A DNA stretch of 64,000 nt from Phenylobacterium hankyongense (lineage in GTDB: Bacteria > Pseudomonadota > Alphaproteobacteria > Caulobacterales > Caulobacteraceae). Below are positions 10,405-18,924 of the stretch, in pieces (the first letter of the stretch is position 1; each line of letters opens with the position of its first letter). Under the pieces are notes generated by a model. The model was given only the letters and a program-made list of their open reading frames with translations, searched no databases and had not been told where the DNA came from. The position numbers were made by a program, and so were the translations under genes. The stretch spans positions 790,001 through 854,000 of the forward strand of contig NZ_QFYP01000001.1 in assembly GCF_003254505.1 (NCBI RefSeq). The letters run 5' to 3'.

Positions 10405-11697
10405 ATGAGCGTCATGACCGCTGCGGACCACCGCATACCCCGCGACGTCGCCAACCTGCTCGGCACGCCGGGCGCCTACGCCGACGGCCGCATCCACGAG
10501 ACCTACCGCTGGCTGCGCGCCAACGAGCCGTTCGGCGTCGCGGACATCGACGGCGTGGATCCCTTCTGGGTCGCCACCCGGCACGCCGACATCCTGGAGA
10601 TCAGCCGCCAGAACGCCCTGTTCCACAACGGCGACCGCAACCCGGTGATCACCTCCCAGGCCGCCGACCGCAAGGTGCGCGAGATGATGGGCGGCAGCCC
10701 GCACCTGCTGCGCACCCTGATCCACATGGACGAGCCGGATCACCTGAAGTACCGCGCCCTGACCCAGGCCTGGTTCATGCCGCAGAACCTGCGCTCGATG
10801 GAGGAGCGGATCCGGGTGATCGCCCGCGCCGCGGTCGACCGGATGGCGGCCAGCGGCGGGCGGTGCGACTTCGTCAAGGATGTCGCCCTGCAGTACCCGC
10901 TGCACGTGATCATGCGCATCCTCGGCGCGCCGGAGGCCGACGAGCCGCGGATGCTGAAGCTGACGCAGGAGATCTTCGGGGCCGCCGATCCGGAGCTCAG
11001 CCGCGACGGCGGCGCCGCCAAGCCGATCGAGGAGCAGGCGGTCGACTTCGGCATGATCACCGATTTCTTCGACTACTTCCGCAAGTTCTCCGCCGGCAAG
11101 CGCGAGAATCCCACCGACGACCTGGGCACGGTGATCGCCACCAGCCTGATCGACGGCCAGCCGATCTCCGACCTGGAGGCGATGAGCTACTACATCATCG
11201 TCGCCACCGCCGGCCACGACACCACCTCCTCGTCCACCGGCGGGGCGCTGTGGGCGCTGGCCGAGAACCCCGGCGAGTTGGCGAAGGTCAAGGCCGACCC
11301 GTCGCTGATCCCCGGCCTGGTGGACGAGTCCATCCGCTGGACCACGCCGGTGAAGACCTTCATGCGCACCGCCACCGAGGACGTGACCTTCGCCGACCGC
11401 GACGTGAAGAAGGGCGACTGGATCATGCTCTGCTACGCCTCGGCCAACCGCGACGAGGCGGTGTTCGACGACCCCTACAGCTTCCGGGTCGACCGCAAGC
11501 CCAACAAGCACCTGGCGTTCGGCTACGGCGCGCACCTGTGCCTGGGTCAGCACCTGGCGAAGATGGAGATGCGGATCCTCTGGGAGGAGCTGCTGCCGCG
11601 CCTGGACGAACTGGAGCTCGACGGCGTCCCGGCGCTCAGCGAGGCGGTGTTCGTCAACGGCCCCAAACGCCTGCCCATCCGTTTCAAGATGCACTGA
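10405..11697 (+). CDS. Cytochrome P450 (bacterial soluble type)
   Basis: A 430-residue soluble P450. The I-helix oxygen-activation motif AGHDTT is at residues 269-274, the ExxR pair is Glu308/Arg311 (ESIRW), and the heme loop FGYGAHLCLGQHLAK places the axial ligand at Cys379. It hydroxylates a hydrophobic substrate using an external ferredoxin and reductase, neither of which is in this window. The form of the I-helix and heme loop resembles actinobacterial and sphingomonad P450s acting on sterols or terpenoids. The downstream phosphotransferase-like gene starts 10 bases after the stop. A second ATG at 10414 is an alternative start. Confidence 0.95.
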   Translation: MSVMTAADHRIPRDVANLLGTPGAYADGRIHETYRWLRANEPFGVADIDGVDPFWVATRHADILEISRQNALFHNGDRNPVITSQAADRKVREMMGGSPHLLRTLIHMDEPDHLKYRALTQAWFMPQNLRSMEERIRVIARAAVDRMAASGGRCDFVKDVALQYPLHVIMRILGAPEADEPRMLKLTQEIFGAADPELSRDGGAAKPIEEQAVDFGMITDFFDYFRKFSAGKRENPTDDLGTVIATSLIDGQPISDLEAMSYYIIVATAGHDTTSSSTGGALWALAENPGELAKVKADPSLIPGLVDESIRWTTPVKTFMRTATEDVTFADRDVKKGDWIMLCYASANRDEAVFDDPYSFRVDRKPNKHLAFGYGAHLCLGQHLAKMEMRILWEELLPRLDELELDGVPALSEAVFVNGPKRLPIRFKMH

Positions 11698-11707
11698 GGC
11701 GGCGGGG

Positions 11708-12739
11708 GTGGCCCATCCGCTCGAGCCGCGTGTCGCGGCCTATCTCGCCGTCCGGATGCCGCAGGTCCACGACCTCGTCGTCGACGGCCTGGAGCGGATC
11801 TCCGGCGGCGCCAGCCGCGAGACCTACCGCTTCCGCGCCCGCTGGACCGAGCCGGACGGGACGACGCGCGAGCGGCGGCTGATCCTGCGGCGCGATCCGC
11901 CGGCCAGCCTGATCGACACCGAGCGGCGCATCGAGTTCGGCGCCTACCGCGCCTTCCACGGCTCGGCCGTGCCGGTGCCGGAGATGCTCTGGCTGGAGGA
12001 GGCCGACGGGGCCCTCGACCATCCCTTCTTCATCGCCGAGGAGCTCTGCGGCTTCCAGGCCTCGCCCCAGGCGCTGTTCTCCGGCCCCTATGACGCCGTG
12101 CTGCCGGCCGTGGCGGCGCGCAAGTGGGCGATCCTGGGCGAGATCGCCCGCGCCGATCCCGCCGCGCTCGGCCTCACGTCGATCATGGAGACGCCGGCGC
12201 TGGACGCCTGCTGGCGGCGCGAGCTCGACCACTGGGTAGCCGTGCTCGACAAGGACGAGGCCGAGCCGCTGCCGATCGCGCGCGCCGCCATCCGCTGGCT
12301 GCGGCGCAACCCGCCGCCGCCGGCCCAGAAGCTGGCGGTGGTGCACGGCGACTACCGGACCGGCAACTTCCTCTACGACGAAGCGGGCGAGATCCACGGC
12401 GTCCTGGACTGGGAGATGGCCCACCTGGGCGATCCGCTGGAGGACCTCGCCTGGGGCTTCAACCCCATCTGGAGCTTCGGCCGCGGCGAGTTGGCCGGCG
12501 GCCTGGCGCCCCAGGCCGAGGCCATCGCGATCTGGCAAGAGGCCAGCGGCCTCACGGCCGATCCGGCGGCCCTGCACTGGTGGACGCTGTTCAACTGCGT
12601 CAAGGGCCAGGCGATCTGGGTCGGCTCGGCGCGGGCCTTCATCGACGGCGGCAACCGCGAGCCGATCATGGTCTATCCGGCCTGGTGGCTGATGAACGCC
12701 CAGGACCGCGCCATCCTCAAGGTGATGGGGAAGCTATGA
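11708..12739 (+). CDS. Phosphotransferase family protein (APH fold)
   Basis: A 343-residue protein of the aminoglycoside phosphotransferase/ACAD10-11 kinase-like group. The catalytic loop VVHGDYRTGNFLYD carries the HxD...N residues and GVLDWEMAHLGDPLEDLAW carries the metal-binding Asp. Such proteins near acyl-CoA catabolism genes are thought to phosphorylate hydroxyacyl-CoA intermediates rather than drugs. The start is a GTG at 11708, 10 bases after the P450 stop, with GC-rich G-run spacing as the only ribosome-site candidate. It overlaps the next gene by four bases. Confidence 0.9.
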   Translation: MAHPLEPRVAAYLAVRMPQVHDLVVDGLERISGGASRETYRFRARWTEPDGTTRERRLILRRDPPASLIDTERRIEFGAYRAFHGSAVPVPEMLWLEEADGALDHPFFIAEELCGFQASPQALFSGPYDAVLPAVAARKWAILGEIARADPAALGLTSIMETPALDACWRRELDHWVAVLDKDEAEPLPIARAAIRWLRRNPPPPAQKLAVVHGDYRTGNFLYDEAGEIHGVLDWEMAHLGDPLEDLAWGFNPIWSFGRGELAGGLAPQAEAIAIWQEASGLTADPAALHWWTLFNCVKGQAIWVGSARAFIDGGNREPIMVYPAWWLMNAQDRAILKVMGKL

Positions 12740-13119
12740 CGCCCACCGTTCCCGCCGTGCTGGCCGAGCTCGCCAGCCTGGTCATGCGCAGCGCCGCGCC
12801 CGACGTCGCCGAGGCCGAACGGGCCAGCAACCTCGCCCTCGCCGCCATGCTGCTGAACGTCGCCGCCGAGGTCTGGGACGGCGCCGCCGAGAACCTGGTG
12901 CAGGAGAACCGGGCGCTCCGGACGCTGCTCGGGGTCGGCGGCCGCGACGACGACCTGCGCGTCTCCGCCCTGAAGGCCGCCAACGACGGCTTGCGCGCCG
13001 CCCTGATCGCCGCCCACGCGGCGGCGGAAGCGGCAGGCGACACCGACCGCCAGGCCGCCATCTGGTCCGAGCTGCGCGTCTCCACCGAACGCCGGAAGCT
13101 GTCGATCTCGTTGGTCTAG
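12736..13119 (+). CDS. Conserved hypothetical protein linked to the phosphotransferase
   Basis: A 127-residue, mostly alpha-helical, Ala-rich protein with no signal peptide. Its ATG overlaps the stop of the phosphotransferase gene (ATGA), so it is almost certainly translated with it. I recall similar small helical proteins beside this phosphotransferase in sphingomonads, but I do not recognise a named domain. It may be a partner or regulatory subunit of the phosphotransferase; that is inference from coupling only. Confidence 0.75.
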   Translation: MTPTVPAVLAELASLVMRSAAPDVAEAERASNLALAAMLLNVAAEVWDGAAENLVQENRALRTLLGVGGRDDDLRVSALKAANDGLRAALIAAHAAAEAAGDTDRQAAIWSELRVSTERRKLSISLV

Positions 13120-13143
13120 ACTCGGCAACACATCATTCGATGA

Positions 13144-13164
13144 ACAACGATCTTTGATCGTTGT
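13144..13164. terminator. Short perfect hairpin after the P450 operon
   Basis: ACAACGATC at 13144-13152 and GATCGTTGT at 13156-13164 form a perfect 9-bp stem with a TTT loop, 24 bases after the stop of the previous gene and 50 bases before the next gene. A CCCTTTT run follows 4 bases later. It could be a weak terminator or an operator for the downstream gene. It stands out because it is AT-rich relative to its surroundings. Confidence 0.4.
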
Positions 13165-13213
13165 GAGCCCTTTTGCGGAAGCGTAGCCTCTCCTCAAAAC
13201 ATTGGAGGAGACC

Positions 13214-14173
13214 ATGCGCAGACCTTCACCCATTGCCGCCGTCCTGGGCGTGACGGCGTCGCTGCTGACGGCGAGTTCCGCCTTTGCCCAATACGGCATG
13301 GACAAGAAGGGGCCGAAGAACGCCGCCACGCCGGAACTGCCGCAATGCGCCCAACCGATCGGCCGCGCGGCCATCCAGGAGCCGGAACGCCGCTGGTGGA
13401 CCGAGCTCGGCCTGTCCAATCCGGAGTCGCTGATCAAGCTGTTCGCGGCCCGCTCCAACTGCCTGCGGATCGTCGACCGCAACGGCGGCCTGGCGATGCG
13501 TAACCAGGAAGCGGCGCTCGGCGCCTCCGGCGACCTGCGCCGGGGCGCGAACGTCGGCCGCGGCCAGGTCGCGGGCGCCGACTTCTTCATCGTGCCGGAC
13601 ATCGGCAACTCGAACTCCAACTCGGGCGGCAACAACATCGGCGCCCTGGCCGGCTCGTTCCTGCCCGGCGGCTTCGGCGCGCTGGCCGGCGGCCTGCGCA
13701 CCAAGAAGGCCGAAGCCCAGGCGCTGATCACGCTGGTGGACGCCCGCAGCACCGAACAGCTCTATGTGGCCGAGGGCGTGGCGCAGAAGACCGACATCTC
13801 CTTCGGCGGCGGCGCGGGCGGCGGCGGCTGGGGCGGCTTCGCGGCGGCGGCCGGCGGCGGCTACGGCAACACCGAGATCGGCAAGGTGATCACCGCGGCC
13901 TACTTCAACGCCTTCGTCGACCTGATCGGCTACCTGCAGCGCTCCGCGCCCACCGGCGCGCAGGCCTCGCAGGCCGCCGGCATCCAGGCCTATTCGGTGA
14001 AACAGGCGGTGGTCGCGCGTCGCGCGCCGTCGCCGCAGGCGCCGCAGGTCCGCGGCTTCCAGCCCGGCGACCTGGTCTATCCGACCGGCCAGAAGAACGG
14101 CATCTGGTGGGAGGTCGACGACGAGAACGGCAACCGCGGCTGGGTGTCGTCGGCGATGATCTCGCCGCGCTGA
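13214..14173 (+). CDS. Secreted CsgG-like protein with C-terminal SH3 domain
   Basis: A 319-residue exported protein. The signal peptide is about residues 1-25, ending in SSAFAQ. The middle resembles CsgG/HfaB-type proteins: ALITLVDARSTEQLYVAEG, a Gly-rich loop, then GNTEIGKVITAAYFNAFVDLI. The C-terminus (about 265-319) is an SH3-like fold with VARRAPSPQAPQV and GIWWEVDDENGNRGWVSS. SH3 tails of this kind often bind cell-wall material. The ATG at 13214 is preceded by a strong GGAGGAG. A role in outer-membrane secretion or envelope assembly is inferred; no curli genes are nearby. Confidence 0.75.
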   Translation: MRRPSPIAAVLGVTASLLTASSAFAQYGMDKKGPKNAATPELPQCAQPIGRAAIQEPERRWWTELGLSNPESLIKLFAARSNCLRIVDRNGGLAMRNQEAALGASGDLRRGANVGRGQVAGADFFIVPDIGNSNSNSGGNNIGALAGSFLPGGFGALAGGLRTKKAEAQALITLVDARSTEQLYVAEGVAQKTDISFGGGAGGGGWGGFAAAAGGGYGNTEIGKVITAAYFNAFVDLIGYLQRSAPTGAQASQAAGIQAYSVKQAVVARRAPSPQAPQVRGFQPGDLVYPTGQKNGIWWEVDDENGNRGWVSSAMISPR

Positions 14174-14190
14174 GCCTCAGCCGCCTGGCG

Positions 14191-14619
14191 TCAGCCTGGG
14201 ACCAGGCGATCAAGCGTCAGCGGGTCGGCGGCGCCTTCGTAATACTTGGCCAGCGCCGCGCGGAACGGCGCGGGGTCCTCGGCCACCTGCGCGAACAGGG
14301 TCATGGACGAGCAGAACTTGAGGTCGTCCGGAAACCCGAAGATCTCCTGCGCGGTGCGCCCCTCCAGGGCGTTGACCGCGGCGACGCTGGCCAGCAGCCG
14401 GGGCCCGAGCACCGGATGCGCCAGATAGGCCCGCGCCTCCTCGGCGGAGCGGATGGCGTAGAATTCCGCGGTCGAGCTGAGGCCGAGGCCCGCGACCTGC
14501 GGGAAGATGAACCACATCCAGTGGGTGCGCTTGTGGCCCTGCCGAAGCTCGCCGAGCGCGGTGGCGTAGACCCTCGACTGGGCGTCCACAAAGCGCTGCA
14601 GGCGAAACGGATCGTCCAT
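14191..14619 (-). CDS. DUF1810 family protein
   Basis: A 142-residue cytoplasmic protein matching the DUF1810 pattern: FRLQRFVDAQ at the N-terminus, GHKRTHWMWFIFPQ, then YLAHPVLGPRL and IFGFPDDLKFCSSMTLF. The family is small, widespread and of unknown biochemical function. A GGAGG ribosome site lies about 9 bases before the ATG at 14619. It converges with the CsgG-like gene, leaving only 17 bases between stops. Confidence 0.92.
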   Translation of the reverse strand: MDDPFRLQRFVDAQSRVYATALGELRQGHKRTHWMWFIFPQVAGLGLSSTAEFYAIRSAEEARAYLAHPVLGPRLLASVAAVNALEGRTAQEIFGFPDDLKFCSSMTLFAQVAEDPAPFRAALAKYYEGAADPLTLDRLVPG

Positions 14620-14707
14620 CGCCTCAGCCTCCAGCGTGACAAGCAGCCCCGGGTCGGATTTGCTGCAGGCCTTTCATAGCGACCATTTTGATCAAGGACA
14701 TTGCCCC

Positions 14708-15118
14708 ATGTCACCGAGATTACTCCCTGAGCCCACGCCGGAAACCCGGCATTTCTGGGACGGCTGCCGGGAAGGCGAACTTCGCCTCCAGCGTTGCACC
14801 GAGTGCGAAGGCGGAAGCTACTTCCCGCCGCGGCCCTTTTGCCCCAGGTGCGGCAGCCGCAAGGTCGAGGTCTATCCGGCCAGCGGCGAGGCGATCCTCT
14901 ACTCCTACGTGATCAACCACCGGCCGCGTCCCGACATGGGGACCGAGCCGCATTCCATCGCCGTGGTGCAGCTCGCCGAGGGCCCGCGGATGATGACCAA
15001 TGTGGTCGGCTGCGCGCAGACGCCGGAGGCCCTGCAGCTCGACATGCCGCTGAAGGTCACCTTCGAGAAGCAGACCGACGACATCACCCTGCCCTTCTTC
15101 ACCCCGGCGAAGGGCTGA
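14708..15118 (+). CDS. Zn-ribbon / OB-fold acyl-CoA-associated protein (DUF35 type)
   Basis: A 136-residue protein with a rubredoxin-like zinc ribbon (CTEC then CPRC, residues about 32-52) and a C-terminal OB fold. Proteins of this type bind acyl-CoA and pair with SCP2-type thiolases or aldolases, for example in steroid side-chain degradation. The thiolase gene starts 4 bases after this stop, which fits a two-subunit enzyme. The ATG at 14708 follows a short AT-rich leader. Confidence 0.9.
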   Translation: MSPRLLPEPTPETRHFWDGCREGELRLQRCTECEGGSYFPPRPFCPRCGSRKVEVYPASGEAILYSYVINHRPRPDMGTEPHSIAVVQLAEGPRMMTNVVGCAQTPEALQLDMPLKVTFEKQTDDITLPFFTPAKG

Positions 15119-15122
15119 CCCC

Positions 15123-16265
15123 ATGAAGCAGAAATCCGTAGCGGTGGTCGGCGCCGCCGAAACCACCAGGCTGGGCAAGATCCCCGACCAGTCGTTGATC
15201 GGCCTGCACGCCGACGCGGCGCTGAACGCGCTGGCCGACGCCGGCCTCAAGCCCTCCGACATCGACGGCGTCGCCACCGCCGGCGAGAGCCCGGTGGCGC
15301 TGGCCCACTATCTCGGCATCACCCCCACCTGGGCCGACGGCACCAGCGTCGGCGGCTGCTCCTTCATGCTGCACGTCCGCCACGCGGCGGCGGCGATCAA
15401 CGAGGGGCTCTGCAAGACGGTGCTGATCACCCACGGCGAGTCCGGCCGCTCCCGCGTCGGCGCCTCGGGCTTCGCCCGCGCGCCGTCCAGCCTGATGGGC
15501 CAGTTCGAGATGCCCTACGGCGTCACCAGCCCGCCGACCATGTTCACCGTCCCCGTGCTCCGCTACCTGAAGGCGCGCGGCTACACCGTGGAAGACCTGG
15601 CCACGGTCGCGGTGATCCAGCGGGAATGGGCGGCGAAGAACCCGCGGGCCAGCTTCAAGGACCCGATCACCGTCGACGACGTGCTGAACTCGCCGATGAT
15701 CGCCTGGCCGTTCCGCATGCTGATGTGCTGCCTGGTCACCGACGGCGGCGGCGCCCTCATCCTCACCTCCGCCGACCGGGCGAAGGACTTCCCGCGCAAG
15801 CCGGTCTACGTGCTGGGCACGGGCGAAAGCGTGGAAACCCCGCTGGTCAGCCAGATGGAGGACTTCACCACCTCCAAGGCCTTCCGGGTCTCGGGCAAGA
15901 AGGCCTTCGACGAGGCCGGCATCGCGCATTCGGACGTCGACCACCTGATGATCTACGACGCCTTCGCCCACCTGCCGCTCTACGGCCTGGAGGACCTGGG
16001 CTTCGTCGAGCGCGGCGAGGCCGCGGCCTTCGTCCGTGAACGGAACACCGCCATCGGTGGCAGGCTGCCGATGAACACCAACGGCGGCGGCCTCTCCTAC
16101 ATGCACTCGGGCATGTACGGCATGTATGCCCTGCAGGAGAGCGTGCGGCAGATGCGCGGCATCGCGCCGGCCCAGGTGGAGGGCGCGAAGATCAGCGTCT
16201 GCCATGGGGTCGGCGGGATGTTCGCCGCCGCCGGCACGGTGATCTTCTCCAACGAGGCGCCCTAG
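15123..16265 (+). CDS. SCP2-type thiolase / acetyl-CoA acetyltransferase-like protein
   Basis: A 380-residue thiolase-superfamily protein. GGCSFMLH (about residue 80) supplies a candidate nucleophilic Cys, [14 protein letters not shown] the C-terminal His loop, and [10 protein letters not shown] a second Cys. These spacings fit the SCP2-like, often non-canonical group that works with a zinc-ribbon/OB partner, here the gene just upstream. It may cleave a beta-keto or beta-hydroxy acyl-CoA in a ring or side-chain degradation pathway; the substrate is unknown. Confidence 0.88.
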   Translation: MKQKSVAVVGAAETTRLGKIPDQSLIGLHADAALNALADAGLKPSDIDGVATAGESPVALAHYLGITPTWADGTSVGGCSFMLHVRHAAAAINEGLCKTVLITHGESGRSRVGASGFARAPSSLMGQFEMPYGVTSPPTMFTVPVLRYLKARGYTVEDLATVAVIQREWAAKNPRASFKDPITVDDVLNSPMIAWPFRMLMCCLVTDGGGALILTSADRAKDFPRKPVYVLGTGESVETPLVSQMEDFTTSKAFRVSGKKAFDEAGIAHSDVDHLMIYDAFAHLPLYGLEDLGFVERGEAAAFVRERNTAIGGRLPMNTNGGGLSYMHSGMYGMYALQESVRQMRGIAPAQVEGAKISVCHGVGGMFAAAGTVIFSNEAP

Positions 16266-16354
16266 CCGCTCGAACCCGGGCGCGGCGGTCCTGTCGCCGC
16301 GCCCGCCCCGCCTGTTCGGGAGCCGCCGGCCGCGCCGCGCGTTTGCGCCCGGCC

Positions 16355-17263
16355 ATGACTGAACCGAAGACCTATGACTGCATCGTTGTCGGCGCAGGCC
16401 CGGCAGGGCTGACCGCCGCCATCTACCTGGCGCGCTTCCGGCGCGACTTCCTGGTGGTGGAGTCCGGCGCCAGCCGCGCCACCTGGATCCCGCTCAGCCG
16501 CAACCACCCGGGATTTCCCGACGGTGTGCGCGGCAAGACCCTGCTCGGCCGCATGCGGCGGCAAGCGGAACAGTATGGCGCGCAGATCCGCACCGGCCAC
16601 GTGGACGCCTTGGATCCGTCGGACGGCGGCTTCCGGCTCATTGCGGCGGGCGAGCCGCTGTTCGCCCGCAAGGTCATCCTGGCCACCGGCGTCGTCGACA
16701 ACGAGCCGCCGCTGCCCGGCGTCGAAGAGGCGATCGCCAAGGGGCTGATCCGCATCTGCCCGATCTGCGACGGCTACGAGGTCAGCGGCCAGTCGGTAGG
16801 CGTGATCGGCGATGGCGCCCCCGCCGCCGCCGAGGCGATCTTCCTCACCACCTGGACCGACAGGGTCACCCTGATCCACGTGGGCCCGCCGCAGGACCTG
16901 CCGGAGGATTCCCGGCGCGACCTCGCGGCGGCGGGGGTGGAACTGGTCGAGGCGTCGGTGGACAGCGTCGTCCTCGACCGCCGGCGGATCGCGGCCCTGT
17001 GCTTCGGCCCCGACGGCCCGCGCAAGTTCGACAGTGTCTATTCGGCGCTCGGCGTCACCCCGCGCACCCGCCTGGCCATCGACACCGGCGCGAGGCTGGA
17101 CGACGGCGGCCGGCTGTTCGTGGGCGACCATCAGGAGACCTCGGTCCCCGGCCTCTACGCCGCCGGCGACGTGGTGCGCGGCCTCAACCAGATCTCCACG
17201 GCGGAGGGCGAAGGCGCCATCGCCGCCACCGACGTGCACAACGCGCTGCGGATGGGGCGCTAG
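16355..17263 (+). CDS. Thioredoxin-reductase-like FAD oxidoreductase
   Basis: A 302-residue flavoprotein. It has the N-terminal FAD-binding motif [17 protein letters not shown], a redox CPIC motif ([10 protein letters not shown]), an NAD(P)-binding segment ([14 protein letters not shown]) and the C-terminal FAD loop [15 protein letters not shown]. The overall plan is that of thioredoxin reductase, although the NADPH-binding glycine motif is altered (GDGAPA). It could reduce a thioredoxin-like partner or another disulfide substrate. The ATG at 16355 is preferred over an upstream TTG. Confidence 0.88.
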   Translation: MTEPKTYDCIVVGAGPAGLTAAIYLARFRRDFLVVESGASRATWIPLSRNHPGFPDGVRGKTLLGRMRRQAEQYGAQIRTGHVDALDPSDGGFRLIAAGEPLFARKVILATGVVDNEPPLPGVEEAIAKGLIRICPICDGYEVSGQSVGVIGDGAPAAAEAIFLTTWTDRVTLIHVGPPQDLPEDSRRDLAAAGVELVEASVDSVVLDRRRIAALCFGPDGPRKFDSVYSALGVTPRTRLAIDTGARLDDGGRLFVGDHQETSVPGLYAAGDVVRGLNQISTAEGEGAIAATDVHNALRMGR

Positions 17264-17685
17264 CGGTCGAACTTCGTCGAGAGCACGATCGAGGAGTTGG
17301 TGCGCTCGACGCCGCGGACCGCGCCCAACTCGTCGATCAGGGCGTCCATCTCGCTGACGCTGGGCGCCTCGATGGTGGCGATCATGTCGAACGGTCCGCT
17401 CACCGACTGCAGCCGGCGCACGCCGGACATCTTGCGCAGCGCCGCCGTCACCGCCGCGGCCTGCTTCGGCTCCACCGTCAGCATGACGAAGGCGTGGACC
17501 TGCGCCGCCTCGTGGGTCTCCGACAGCCGCACCGCATAGCCGGCGATCACCCCGGCGCGCTCCAGCCGCGCCAGCCGGCTCTGCACGGTGGTGCGCGACA
17601 GGCCGAGCGCCCGGGCGAGCTCCGCCACCGGGGCGCGGGCGTTCTCGCGCAGGCGCGCGAGCAGGTGCTGGTCCAGGTCGTCCAT
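17260..17685 (-). CDS. Lrp/AsnC family transcriptional regulator
   Basis: A 141-residue regulator. The N-terminal HTH ([20 protein letters not shown], then [18 protein letters not shown]) is followed by the RAM ligand-binding domain ([25 protein letters not shown]). The ATG at 17685 has GGAG 8 bases upstream; an ATG at 17703 would add six residues. It is divergent from the probable lysine 6-dehydrogenase gene 120 bases away, so it most likely controls the two lysine-catabolic genes in response to an amino acid. Its stop overlaps that of the flavoprotein gene by four bases. Confidence 0.93.
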   Translation of the reverse strand: MDDLDQHLLARLRENARAPVAELARALGLSRTTVQSRLARLERAGVIAGYAVRLSETHEAAQVHAFVMLTVEPKQAAAVTAALRKMSGVRRLQSVSGPFDMIATIEAPSVSEMDALIDELGAVRGVERTNSSIVLSTKFDR

Positions 17686-17805
17686 CGTCGCTCCGTCGAG
17701 CATCCTCGGCGATCTGCCCAGGATAGCGCCACATATCGCCGAAGCGCCAGTTGAAACCGGCTTCGCCGCGGCGGACCCTCGAGTCGCAAAGTCAGGGAGC
17801 GGGTC

Positions 17806-18918
17806 ATGCGCAAGGTCGCGGTTGTCGGGGCGGGAAAGATCGGATCGACCGTGGTCGACCTGCTGGCGGGCTCGGGCGCCTACGAGGTGCTGGTGATCGA
17901 CCAATCGGCGCAGGCGCTGAACGGGCTCAACCCGCGCAGCAAGGCCCAGACCGCGGCGATGGCCATCGAGGACCCGCAGGCGCTCGCCAAGGCGTTGAGC
18001 GACCGCTTCGCGGTGGTCAACTGCGCGCCCTACCACCTGACCACCATGGTCGCGGAAGCCGCCAAGCTGGCCGGCGCCCACTACCTGGACCTCACCGAGG
18101 ACGTCGCCTCCAGCCGCGTGGTGCGCGAGTTGGCCAAGGACTCCAAGACCGCCTTCATCCCGCAGTGCGGCCTGGCGCCCGGCTTCATCACCATCGCCGC
18201 CTGGGCGCTCGCCAAGCACTTCGACGAGCTGCATGACGTGCGCCTGCGGGTCGGCGCCCTGCCGCGCTATCCGTCCAACGCGCTGAACTACAACCTCACC
18301 TGGTCCACCGACGGGGTGATCAACGAGTACTGCGAACCCTGCGAGGCGATCGTCAACGGCCGGCTGCGCGAAGTGCCGCCGCTGGAGGAATGCGAGGAGT
18401 TCTCCCTCGACGGCGTCACCTACGAGGCCTTCAACACCTCGGGCGGGCTCGGCACGCTTTGCCAGACGCTGGACGGCAAGGTCCGCAACCTCAACTACCG
18501 CACCATCCGCTATCCGGGCCACGCGGCGATCATGAAGGCGCTGCTCAACGACCTCGGCCTGCGCAACCGCCGCCCGCTGCTGAAGGACATCCTGGAGAAC
18601 GCCGTCCCGGCCACCCTGCAGGACGTGGTCATCGTCTTCGTCACCGTCTCCGGGATGAAGGACGGCCGGCTGATGCAGGAGACCTACGTCAACCGCATCT
18701 ACGCCCAGCCGGTGGCCGGCGAGGTCAAGAGCGCCATCCAGATCACCACCGCCAGCGCGGTCTGCGCCGTGGTCGACATGCTGGCCGACGGCAAGCTGCC
18801 GCAGACCGGCTTCATCCGGCAGGAGGACATCGGCCTGACCGACTTCCTCGCCAACCGCTTCGGGCGCTACTACGCGCCGGAAGACCAGCACACCGCCTTT
18901 CGCACCGCTGCCGAGTAA
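17806..18918 (+). CDS. Saccharopine-dehydrogenase-like protein, probable lysine 6-dehydrogenase
   Basis: A 370-residue oxidoreductase with an N-terminal Rossmann motif VAVVGAGKIGSTVVDLL and the saccharopine dehydrogenase fold (CGLAPGFITIAAWALAKHF). Lysine 6-dehydrogenases of this superfamily deaminate the epsilon-amino group of lysine to give aminoadipate semialdehyde, which cyclises to piperideine-6-carboxylate. The next gene is the matching aldehyde dehydrogenase, and a divergent Lrp regulator sits upstream, which supports the assignment. The ribosome site is AGGGAG before the ATG at 17806. A true saccharopine dehydrogenase is the alternative. Confidence 0.82.
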   Translation: MRKVAVVGAGKIGSTVVDLLAGSGAYEVLVIDQSAQALNGLNPRSKAQTAAMAIEDPQALAKALSDRFAVVNCAPYHLTTMVAEAAKLAGAHYLDLTEDVASSRVVRELAKDSKTAFIPQCGLAPGFITIAAWALAKHFDELHDVRLRVGALPRYPSNALNYNLTWSTDGVINEYCEPCEAIVNGRLREVPPLEECEEFSLDGVTYEAFNTSGGLGTLCQTLDGKVRNLNYRTIRYPGHAAIMKALLNDLGLRNRRPLLKDILENAVPATLQDVVIVFVTVSGMKDGRLMQETYVNRIYAQPVAGEVKSAIQITTASAVCAVVDMLADGKLPQTGFIRQEDIGLTDFLANRFGRYYAPEDQHTAFRTAAE

Positions 18919-18924
18919 CAGACC

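Noticed and set aside
9172..11694. An 840-residue open frame on the minus strand running through the P450 gene
   Set aside because: Only its last 359 codons look like protein. The rest is the antisense of the P450 in high-GC DNA, and the real start at 10251 has its own ribosome site.
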